DNA from: Ottowia sp. oral taxon 894
GTDB taxonomy: Bacteria > Pseudomonadota > Gammaproteobacteria > Burkholderiales > Burkholderiaceae_C
Direction of reading: 5' to 3'
DNA length: 64,000 nucleotides
Assembly (NCBI RefSeq): GCF_001262075.1
Contig: NZ_CP012073.1
Location: 1,116,001-1,180,000, forward strand
Made by a program: the position numbers and the translations under genes. The number at the start of each line of letters is the position of its first letter. Within the stretch, counting starts at the first letter, position 1. The notes beneath the pieces are model-generated. The model was not told the DNA's origin. It worked only from the letters and a program-made list of their open reading frames with translations, and searched no databases. This document shows positions 51,569 through 59,271 of this stretch, piece after piece.

Positions 51569-52432
51569 ATGACACACCGCCCCCTTCATTGGCAAACCGC
51601 CCGCTTTCGCATTGATCTGGCGCGCCCGCGCATCATGGGTATCGTCAATGTCACGCCCGATTCGTTTTCAGACGGCGGCCAGCATGCCAGCGCGGCTGCG
51701 GCGCTGCGCCACTGCGAGCGGCTGCTGCGCGAGGGGGCGGACATTCTGGACATTGGCGGCGAATCCACTCGCCCCGGCAGCCCCGCCGTTTCTCTGCCGC
51801 AAGAGCTGGCGCGCGTGCTGCCTGTGCTGCGCGAGGCCGTCCGGATGGGCGCGCCCGTCTCGGTCGATACCTACAAGCCCGAAGTCATGGCCGCCGCGCT
51901 GGATGCGGGGGCGGACATCATCAACGACATTTGGGCGCTGCGCCAGCCCGGCGCGCTGGAAGCCGTGGCGCGCCATCCGGCCTGCGGCGTTTGCCTGATG
52001 CACATGCACGGCAACCCGCAGACCATGCAGCTGGCTCCCATGCCGGGCGATCCTGTGCCGCAGGTGCTGGCCTTTTTGCAGCAGCGGGCGCAGGCGCTTC
52101 AGGCGCATGGCGTGCAGGCCGAGCGCATCACGCTGGATCCTGGCATTGGCTTTGGCAAGACGGTGGCGCAAAACTTCGCCTTGCTGGCCCGGCAAGGCGA
52201 GCTGTTGAGCGCGCGGCTGCCGCTGCTGATCGGCTGGTCGCGCAAATCTTCTCTGGGGGCGGCGCTGGCCGCGCCGGGGCAGCAGCCGCCCCCGCCCCAA
52301 GAGCGCATCAGCGCCAGCGTAGCCGCAGCTTTGCTGGCGGTTGAGCGCGGCGCCGCCATCGTGCGCGTGCATGACGTGGCCGAAACCGCCCAGGCGCTCA
52401 AAGTCTGGGCGGCCTTGCAGCTAGCCCGATAA
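51569..52432 (+). CDS. folP: Dihydropteroate synthase FolP
   Basis: FolP joins p-aminobenzoate to dihydropterin pyrophosphate in folate synthesis; sulfonamides target it. The 287-residue TIM barrel shows GIVNVTPDSFSDGG (24-37), DIGGESTRPG, LDPGIGFGKT and the pterin/phosphate site GWSRKSSLG, ending with RVHDV. In most beta-proteobacteria folP sits between ftsH and glmM, but here neither is adjacent. The product looks intact. Confidence 0.96.
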   Translation: MTHRPLHWQTARFRIDLARPRIMGIVNVTPDSFSDGGQHASAAAALRHCERLLREGADILDIGGESTRPGSPAVSLPQELARVLPVLREAVRMGAPVSVDTYKPEVMAAALDAGADIINDIWALRQPGALEAVARHPACGVCLMHMHGNPQTMQLAPMPGDPVPQVLAFLQQRAQALQAHGVQAERITLDPGIGFGKTVAQNFALLARQGELLSARLPLLIGWSRKSSLGAALAAPGQQPPPPQERISASVAAALLAVERGAAIVRVHDVAETAQALKVWAALQLAR

Positions 52433-52666
52433 AGCCGCGCGCGCTTGCGCCGTCATCAGCGGCTCCGCTCTTGGGCTTGGAGCGCGAGCGCCAAAACGGG
52501 GGGCCAAAGCGGCTTTGCCCAGACTGCGGAGCCAAACCTCACCGCACATGCGATGGGCGCGCCAAGCCCGCCCGTTGGCGGTGATGGCGCTTTGGCCTTT
52601 TTCAGAGAGCGGAAATCCAAAGCGCACCGATCCCGGCCAGATCGGCGCAGCACCCATCAAGCCGAA

Positions 52667-52756
52667 CCAAAAACAGGAGCAAATTCAGCAGGCATAAAAC
52701 AGCCTTCCGCGCAGGTTTCGCTAGGACCCATTGCTATGCTTGCAGGAGCAAGAAAC
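52667..52756 (+). repeat. Dispersed repeat family A
   Basis: It reads AAAAACAGGAGCAAATTCAG, CCGCGCA, CGCTAGGACC and TTGCTATGCTTGCAGGAGCA. It lies in the 52433-52944 gap between folP and ung, which otherwise holds no supported gene. Confidence 0.8.
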
Positions 52757-52944
52757 ACCGTTTCTTTCCGTGTATTCATCTGGGAGCCTGCCTGTTTCGC
52801 GCGGCTTTTCTGCTTCCGCGCAGGCGCGCGCCGGGCAGGTTCTCGAAGCGCTGGAGCGCAATGCCTGGCGCTTGAAAGAGGGGCAAGCCGCGCGCTCTGA
52901 ACGGGCTCCAATGCCCGCCTGGATGGGCCTGCGTCATGACTGCG

Positions 52945-53688
52945 TCATGAATCTGGCGGCAGCGCCAGGCCCTGCCGGTCGCGGAACGCGCGGGCCGCGC
53001 CAAAGTGCCCGCAGCCGATGAAAGGGCGCGGCCCGCGCGTGGCCGACAGGGGCGAGGGGTGATTGGCCAGCAACACCAGATGGCCGTGATCGGGGCCGCG
53101 ATTCGGGCCGCTGTTGGCTGCAATCAGCGCCTGCTTGGACTGCGCGTGCGCGCCCCAGAGCATGAACACGATGGGGCGGCTGCCCCGGGCCACTTGGGCG
53201 ATCAGCGCGTCGGTCAGCGGCTCCCAGCCTTGCCCGGCGTGGCTGCCCGCGCGGCCTTCTTCCACCGTCAGGCAGGTGTTGAGCAGCAGCACGCCTTGCC
53301 GCGCCCAGCCGGCCAGGCTGCCGCCGGGGCGCGGAAAGGCGGGCGCGGGCACGCCCAGGTCGCGCTCCAGTTCTTTGAAGATGTTGCGCAGCGAAGGCGG
53401 CAGGGGCACACCCGGGGGCACCGAAAAGGCCAGCCCTTCGGCCTGCCCGCGCCCGTGGTAGGGGTCTTGCCCGAGGATGACGACGCGCACGCGCTCGGGC
53501 GGCGTGAGTTCCAGCGCGCGCAGCGGCTGGGGCGGAAAGATGCTTGCGCCCGCGTCCAGGCGCGCCTGCAAAAAGCGCAAGAGCTTGTGCCCGGCGGCAC
53601 TGGCGAAAAACGCCTGTGTCGCGGCCCGCCAGCCCTCGGCCACGGGCCAGCAGGCGGGGTCTGCGCTGCAAAGCTGGTCAGGCTGCAT
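52945..53688 (-). CDS. ung: Uracil-DNA glycosylase Ung
   Basis: Ung removes uracil from DNA to start base-excision repair. The 247-residue family 1 enzyme has the water-activating motif GQDPYHG (D75), LAFSVPPGVP, NTCLTVEEGRAGSHAGQGWE and the Leu-loop HPSPLSATRG. The catalytic His is intact. No repair gene is directly adjacent. Confidence 0.97.
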   Translation of the reverse strand: MQPDQLCSADPACWPVAEGWRAATQAFFASAAGHKLLRFLQARLDAGASIFPPQPLRALELTPPERVRVVILGQDPYHGRGQAEGLAFSVPPGVPLPPSLRNIFKELERDLGVPAPAFPRPGGSLAGWARQGVLLLNTCLTVEEGRAGSHAGQGWEPLTDALIAQVARGSRPIVFMLWGAHAQSKQALIAANSGPNRGPDHGHLVLLANHPSPLSATRGPRPFIGCGHFGAARAFRDRQGLALPPDS

Positions 53689-53822
53689 GGCAAAACTCCT
53701 TGAAGTGGCGAAGAAGGCAGCGAGTCTAGGCTTCAGCCCCCTTCAGACTGCGCCTGCGCGCGCAGGCCAGGCCCAAGCCATGCCACAGAGGCGCGCCAGT
53801 CCGGGGCGGCACGCTGACCGCT

Positions 53823-53912
53823 TTATTTTTGAGAGCGGATTAAAGCCCTCAAAAACCGCCGCTATCGCACATTCCAGTAAGACCTGACGCTATTAGATAA
53901 ATAGCAAAAAAA
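53823..53912 (+). repeat. Dispersed repeat family A, diverged
   Basis: It reads TTGAGAGCGGATTAAAGCCC, TATCGCACATTCCAGTAAGACC and ACGCTATTAGATAAATAGCA. Its left GGAGC and central block are changed, but spacing and the right half keep the family pattern. It lies between ung and topB. Confidence 0.65.
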
Positions 53913-53976
53913 CCAAGGGCTTTCGGAGCAGTGCAGCGGCTGGGGGCCTGCCCACGGCCAGATTGCGGGCAGGCGC

Positions 53977-56928
53977 TCAGGACAAGTGCTTGCCCGCGAT
54001 GCCCGCGAGCTTGAACATGCCGATGCGGTCGGCTTCAAACAGGGGGCGCAGCTTTTCGTCGGCGATGAGGGTGCGCTTGTCTTGGGGGTCTTGCAGGTTG
54101 TGGGCCTTGATGTAGTCCCAGAGTTTTTGCATGACTTCGCCGCGCCCGAAGGGGCCGGGGCCGATGACGGCGGCCAGCGCCGCGCTGGGCTTGAGGCTGC
54201 CGGCGCGCGGGGTTTTCTTCTTTTCGGCGGCGGCTTTCGCTGTTTTGGCGGCGGCTTTCGTGGTTGTTTTTGCAGCGGGTTTTGCCGCGCTGGCGGCGGG
54301 CGCGGCGCGGCTGTAGGCCGGGCGGGCGCGCGCGCCTTCGCGCGGCTCGAATTCAAAAATCACCTTGCCATCGCCGGCGCTCCAGGCCAGGCGGGCGGCA
54401 AAGGGGCGGCGGGTGCGGTTGCTGATGAATTTGTCGAGCAGGTCGGTTTTGCCCGTTTGCAGCAGCTTGCCCATTTGCTCGGCGCTGATGGGCTGCTGAA
54501 GGATGGTTTGGCCGCTTTTGAAGTCGCAACTGGCGGGGGCGGCGCTGGTGGCCACGGATTTTTCGCACACGTAGTTTTTGCCCAGCAGCTTGACGGCACT
54601 GCCGCAGCGCGGGCAGGGGCCCAGGCTGGGCTGGGCGGCCAGCTCTTGCGCGGCCTGGGGAGTTTCTTCGGCAGGGGCGCTGTCGCCAAAGTCGAATTCC
54701 AGCTTGTAGCGGCCGGGCGCTTCGGCGTCTTCGGCCAGCGTGAGTTCGGCGGTGAAGGGCCAGCCGGCCTTGCTGCGAAAGCCTTCGAGCGGGCCGATGC
54801 GCCTTTGGGCCAGCAGCGCCTCGGCTTCGGGCACGCTCAGGGTGCGGCCTGCGGGCGTTTTGGTGATGGAAAAGCCGCAGCCCTGGCCCGCTTGGCCGCC
54901 TGCGGCCTGGCCCGTGCAGGCGTAGCGGCGGTAGTTTTCCTTGATCTGGCCGCCGCAGTTGGGGCAGGCGGCGGCGAGCGTGGCGTAGTCGCCGGGCACG
55001 CTGTCGCGGTTGAATTCCTTGGCTTTGGCGACGATGCGGGCGGTCATGTCCGCGATTTCGCGCATGAAGTCGGCGCGGGCGAGCTGGCCGCGCTCCATGC
55101 GGGCGAGCTTGGCTTCCCATTCGCCGGTGAGCTGCGGGCGGCTGAGTTCTTCCACTTGCAGGCCGCGCAGCAGGGTCATGAGCTGGGTGGCCTTGGCGGT
55201 GGGCACGAGTTCGCGGCCTTCGCGCAGCATGTATTTTTCGGTGAGCAGGCCCTCGATGATGGCCGCGCGCGTGGCGGGCGTGCCCAGGCCTTTTTCCTGC
55301 ATGGCGGCGCGCAGCTCTTCGTCGTCGATGAGCTTGCCCGCGCCTTCCATGGCGCCCAGCAGCGTGGCTTCGCTGTAGCGCGCGGGCGGGCGGGTTTGCA
55401 GCGCGCGGATGTCCACGGCTTCATTGCGCACCATCTCGCCAGCGGCCACGGGCACGAGCGATTTGGCGGCGGCTTCGCCTTTTTGGCCCGCTGGCTGGCC
55501 CGCTGCCTGGCTTTCGGCTTCGGCCTCTTTGCCGTAGATGGCCAGCCAGCCGGGCTTGACGAGCACTTTGCCGTCGCTGCGGAAGTGGTGATGCGCGCCC
55601 GCGTGCGTGGCGGTGGTGATGCGCGTGGTGATGAGGTATTCGGCGCTGGGGAAGAACACCGCCATGAAGCGGCGCGCCACCAGGTCGTAGAGCTTTTGCT
55701 CCGCTTCCGAGAGCGCGCCGGGCGCTTGCAGCGTGGGGATGATGGCGAAGTGGTCGCTCACCTTCGCGTTGTCAAAAATGCGCTTGCTGGCGCGCACCCA
55801 GCCTTGCGCCAGCGCCGTTTGCGCGTGCCCGGCCAGGTGGGGCATGGCGCTGGCGGCGAGCATCTCGAAAGTCTGGCGGGCCACGGGCAGATAGTCTTCG
55901 GGCAGCCAGCGCGAGTCGGTGCGGGGGTAGGTGAGCGCCTTGTGCTTTTCATAAAGCGACTGCGCCAGCGCCAGCGTGGTTTTGGCTGAAAAGCCGAAGC
56001 GCCCGTTGGCCTCGCGCTGAAGCGAAGTCAGGTCAAACAGCAGCGGGCTGGCTTGCGTGCTGGGCTTGCTTTCTTCGCGCACGCTGCACGCCTGCCCGCG
56101 CACGGCGGCGGCAATGCGGGCGGCTTCGTCGGCGCTCCAGAGGCGCTCGGGGCGCTTTTCGGCGTCTTGCGGGTCTTTTTTCCAGTCAGGGTCAAACCAG
56201 CGGCCCGGGTAGCTGCCCGCCTGCGCCAGAAAAGTGGCGTGCACTTCCCAGTAGTCGCGCGGCACGTGCTTGCGGATTTGCTCCTCGCGATCGACCACGA
56301 TGGCCAGCGTGGGCGTTTGCACGCGGCCCACGGTGGTGAGGAAAAAGCCGCCGCCTTGCGAGTTGAAGGCCGTCATGGCGCGCGTGCCGTTGATGCCCAC
56401 CAGCCAGTCGGCCTCGCTGCGGCTGCGGGCGGCATCGGCCAGGCCCTGCATCTGCGCGTCGCTGCGCAGGCGGCCAAAGCCCTCGCGTATGGCCTGCGGC
56501 GTCATGCTTTGCAGCCACAGCCGCTCCACGGGCTTGGGCGCGTGCTTGCCGTCAAACGCATATTGCGCAATCAGGCGGAAGATGAGTTCGCCCTCGCGCC
56601 CCGCGTCACAGGCGTTCACCAGGCGGCCCACGTCCTTGCGGCGCGCCTGTTTCACCACGGCGGCCAGGCGCGATTTGGTTTTTTCCACGGGCTTGAGGTC
56701 AAAGTGCGGCGGAATCACCGGCAGGTGCGCGAAGCTCCATTTGCCGCGCTTGACATCAAATGCTTCCGGCGCCTGGATTTCCAGCAAGTGGCCCACGGCG
56801 CTCGTGACCACGTACTGCTCGTTTTCAAAATGGTCTTCGTGCTTGTCGAAGCGGCCCGCCACGGGCGCAAGCGCCCGCACGATGTCTTGCGCCACAGAGG
56901 GCTTTTCGGCAATGACCAGGGTTTTCAT
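53977..56928 (-). CDS. topB: DNA topoisomerase III with C-terminal SWIB domain
   Basis: This is a 983-residue type IA topoisomerase. The Toprim domain opens MKTLVIAEKPSVAQDIVRAL and has NACDAGREGELIFRLI. The active-site tyrosine is Y334 in LTYPRTDSRWLP, and TTVGRVQTPTLAIVVDREE is typical of TopB. Cys-rich repeats (CPNCGG near 665 and CPRCGS near 790) follow. After an Ala/Lys-rich linker the last 70 residues form a SWIB/MDM2-like domain (SAALAAVIGPGPFGRGEVMQ to the end). The start at 56928 matches family N-termini. Confidence 0.94.
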   Translation of the reverse strand: MKTLVIAEKPSVAQDIVRALAPVAGRFDKHEDHFENEQYVVTSAVGHLLEIQAPEAFDVKRGKWSFAHLPVIPPHFDLKPVEKTKSRLAAVVKQARRKDVGRLVNACDAGREGELIFRLIAQYAFDGKHAPKPVERLWLQSMTPQAIREGFGRLRSDAQMQGLADAARSRSEADWLVGINGTRAMTAFNSQGGGFFLTTVGRVQTPTLAIVVDREEQIRKHVPRDYWEVHATFLAQAGSYPGRWFDPDWKKDPQDAEKRPERLWSADEAARIAAAVRGQACSVREESKPSTQASPLLFDLTSLQREANGRFGFSAKTTLALAQSLYEKHKALTYPRTDSRWLPEDYLPVARQTFEMLAASAMPHLAGHAQTALAQGWVRASKRIFDNAKVSDHFAIIPTLQAPGALSEAEQKLYDLVARRFMAVFFPSAEYLITTRITTATHAGAHHHFRSDGKVLVKPGWLAIYGKEAEAESQAAGQPAGQKGEAAAKSLVPVAAGEMVRNEAVDIRALQTRPPARYSEATLLGAMEGAGKLIDDEELRAAMQEKGLGTPATRAAIIEGLLTEKYMLREGRELVPTAKATQLMTLLRGLQVEELSRPQLTGEWEAKLARMERGQLARADFMREIADMTARIVAKAKEFNRDSVPGDYATLAAACPNCGGQIKENYRRYACTGQAAGGQAGQGCGFSITKTPAGRTLSVPEAEALLAQRRIGPLEGFRSKAGWPFTAELTLAEDAEAPGRYKLEFDFGDSAPAEETPQAAQELAAQPSLGPCPRCGSAVKLLGKNYVCEKSVATSAAPASCDFKSGQTILQQPISAEQMGKLLQTGKTDLLDKFISNRTRRPFAARLAWSAGDGKVIFEFEPREGARARPAYSRAAPAASAAKPAAKTTTKAAAKTAKAAAEKKKTPRAGSLKPSAALAAVIGPGPFGRGEVMQKLWDYIKAHNLQDPQDKRTLIADEKLRPLFEADRIGMFKLAGIAGKHLS

Positions 56929-57077
56929 GCTTTTACAATCCGTTGCTTCGCGTGCGCACGCCCTCGCGCGCACATGAGTTCAAGATAGCAAAAAACGCCC
57001 CGCCGCCCGCGCGGGCTGTGACGGGCGCCCTTCCTGCCCCGCTCTCTTTTTTCTCCATCCCGTTTTCCTCTGCGCGC

Positions 57078-57911
57078 ATGACTGCCATCAGCCCCTTGCG
57101 CTGGCCTGCCGAAGCCTTGTGGCAGGCCATCGACCCCATCCTGCCCGGCTTCACGGTTGAAGTGCTGCCGCAAATCGACTCCACCAGCAGCGAACTCATG
57201 CGCCGCGCGCGCGCCGGCCTGGCCGCGCCCACGCTGCTGGTGGCCGAAGAGCAAACGGCGGGCCACGGCCGCATGGGGCGCGGCTGGCGCAGCAGCGGCC
57301 AGGCCTCGCTCACCTTCTCGCTGGGACTGGCGCTCCATCCGGCCGACTGGCAGGGCCTGTCGCTGGCTGCCGGGCTGGCCGTGGCCGAAAGCCTGCACGA
57401 AGGCATTGCGCTGAAGTGGCCCAATGACTTGTGGCAGCAAGGCCGCAAGCTGGGCGGCATCCTCATCGAAACCACCGCGCTGCCGGGCGGAGCCGACGCG
57501 GGCGGGGCCGGGCGCTATGTGGTCATCGGCATCGGCCTGAACATCGCGCCTGCGCAAGTCCTGCTTCACGCGCCAGACACAAGCGCGCCAGACGCGCCCG
57601 CCGTCAGCGGCGTGCCGCCCGCCTGGCTGCAATCGCTTCTGCCCGGCATCACCGCCCCGGCTGCGCTGGAGCGCGTGGCGCTGCCGCTGGTGCGCGCCGT
57701 GCAAGCCTTCGCCCACGTGGGCTTTGCGCCCTTTGAGGCGCGCTTTGCGGCGCGCGACGCGCTGGCAGGCCAGACCGTGCGCCTGTCTGACGGCACGCAA
57801 GGCCAGGCCGAAGGCGTGGACGCCACGGGCGCCCTGCGCGTGCGCACGGCAGCGGGCGTGCAGCGCATCACCAGCGGCGAAATCAGCGTGCGGCTGGCCA
57901 CGGGGGCCTGA
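57078..57911 (+). CDS. birA: Biotin-[acetyl-CoA carboxylase] ligase BirA
   Basis: BirA attaches biotin to the acetyl-CoA carboxylase carrier protein. The 277-residue protein has the ATP/biotin loop GHGRMGRGWRSSGQ and the motif KWPNDLWQQGRKLGGILIE, with the SH3-like C-terminal domain (about 230-277). It lacks the N-terminal helix-turn-helix of E. coli BirA, so it probably does not repress the biotin operon itself. The start at 57078 removes a 45-residue upstream extension that overlaps topB's promoter region. A SPOR-domain gene follows after four bases. Confidence 0.94.
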   Translation: MTAISPLRWPAEALWQAIDPILPGFTVEVLPQIDSTSSELMRRARAGLAAPTLLVAEEQTAGHGRMGRGWRSSGQASLTFSLGLALHPADWQGLSLAAGLAVAESLHEGIALKWPNDLWQQGRKLGGILIETTALPGGADAGGAGRYVVIGIGLNIAPAQVLLHAPDTSAPDAPAVSGVPPAWLQSLLPGITAPAALERVALPLVRAVQAFAHVGFAPFEARFAARDALAGQTVRLSDGTQGQAEGVDATGALRVRTAAGVQRITSGEISVRLATGA

Positions 57912-57915
57912 AGCC

Positions 57916-58794
57916 ATGCTGCGCTGGATCGTCGCCCTGCTGCTGGCTGCCAACCTGGCCTGGCTGGCCTGGGCGCAAGGCTGGCTGCGCCCCATTGGCT
58001 TTGGCCCCCAGCGCCAGGGCGAGCCGGAGCGCGTGGCCGGGCAATGGAAACCGGAAGCCCTGCGTGTGGATGGCGCTTCCCCCACGAATGCCAGCGCCGC
58101 GCCCGCTGCGCCTGCCGCCCCGGCCGCGCCAGAAGGCGGCAGCCAAACGGCCCCCGCGCCCGAAACCAGCAGCGGCCCTGACGCGCAAGCCTCGCATGCG
58201 CCCGCCGCGCCGGATGAAGCGGATGAAGCGCAGCCCGGGCATGCGCCCGCTGATGCCGCCCCCGCTGATGCCGCGCCCGCTGCGGAGCCGCCCGGCGCGC
58301 CAGCGCCAGAAACGCCGCCCGCTCCCGCCGCCAAGGCCCCGCCGTCCGTTTGCCTGCAAGCGGGCGCTTTCACCGAAGCCCAGGCCGACGCCTTGCGCCG
58401 CGCCGCCGCTGCCTTGCCCGCCGATTCATGGCAGCTGCACGCCGTGCAATTGCCCAGCCGCTGGATGGTCTATACCGGCAAGCTCGCCAGCGCCGAAGCC
58501 GCCGCCGCGCGCCGCCGCGAACTGAACGCCCGGGGCATCGACACCGACCGCCCCGGCGCGGCGCTGGAGCCGGGCCTGTCGCTGGGCCGCTTTTCCAGCG
58601 AAGACAGCGCCAACCGCGCCGTTGCCGATTTCGCCCGCCGGGGCATCAGCGGCCTGCGCGTGGTGCGCGAGCGGCGCGACACCCCGGCCTACCTGCTGCG
58701 CCTGCCGGCAGCCGATGCCGCCCTGCGCGAAAAACTGGCCCGGCCATCGCTGCGCCAGGCCCTGGCAGGCAAGCCGCTGCGTCCTTGCGACTGA
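57916..58794 (+). CDS. SPOR-domain membrane protein
   Basis: The 292-residue protein has an N-terminal membrane helix (MLRWIVALLLAANLAWLAW), a long Ala/Pro/Glu-rich linker (about 40-140) and a C-terminal SPOR-like domain (about 140-225) with SVCLQAGAFTEAQADAL and RWMVYTGKLASAEAAAARRR. SPOR domains bind denuded peptidoglycan at division sites. The domain sits before a further 65 residues rather than at the extreme C-terminus. It is probably co-transcribed with birA. Confidence 0.85.
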   Translation: MLRWIVALLLAANLAWLAWAQGWLRPIGFGPQRQGEPERVAGQWKPEALRVDGASPTNASAAPAAPAAPAAPEGGSQTAPAPETSSGPDAQASHAPAAPDEADEAQPGHAPADAAPADAAPAAEPPGAPAPETPPAPAAKAPPSVCLQAGAFTEAQADALRRAAAALPADSWQLHAVQLPSRWMVYTGKLASAEAAAARRRELNARGIDTDRPGAALEPGLSLGRFSSEDSANRAVADFARRGISGLRVVRERRDTPAYLLRLPAADAALREKLARPSLRQALAGKPLRPCD

Positions 58795-58931
58795 GCCTGC
58801 CAGGCTCCGGCGGCCAGACGGCTTGGGCGCCCGCTCGAGAACCGCCCGGCAGAGGCCGCGCGCCGCAATGAACCAGGCGCAGGCCGCCCATGAACCCGTT
58901 TGAGCATGGAGCACGTGGCGCTTGCTGGGCG

Positions 58932-59022
58932 TTATTTAGCTCCTTTATCAATAGCGTTATGTCCTAGTGCAATCAGCGCAAGGCGGCTTTTTTGACCTTT
59001 GAATTAGCTCCTTTTTTTGATT
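58932..59022 (-). repeat. Dispersed repeat family A
   Basis: On the minus strand it reads AAAAAAAGGAGCTAATTC, AAGCCGCCTTGCGC, GCACTAGGACATAA and CGCTATTGATAAAGGAGCTA. It lies in the 58795-59271 gap between the SPOR gene and uvrD; no gene is supported in the rest of that gap. Confidence 0.85.
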
Positions 59023-59271
59023 TAAAAGAAGCTCCTGCCGCATCCGCCTTGGGCGGGGCTTGAGACGCAGACGCACCCGACTCCAGCGTCCGGGCCGCCT
59101 TCCCTGTCTCATGGGCTGGCTCCGTGAACAGCCCTTGGGAGCGGCATCCGGCAAACCTGACTTCATGTCCCAACCGGCGTTCGGGCCTGGCGGGGGCCGA
59201 ACCGGTAGTCATGCCCGCTTGCCATGTCTCTTCCCCCGCCTGCCAGAAGGCGATTTCTACAATTCGCGCCC

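Noticed and set aside
53986..55989. 667-codon plus-strand frame opposite topB
   Set aside because: Antisense shadow with Gly/Ala/Phe-rich composition; topB motifs on the other strand are decisive.
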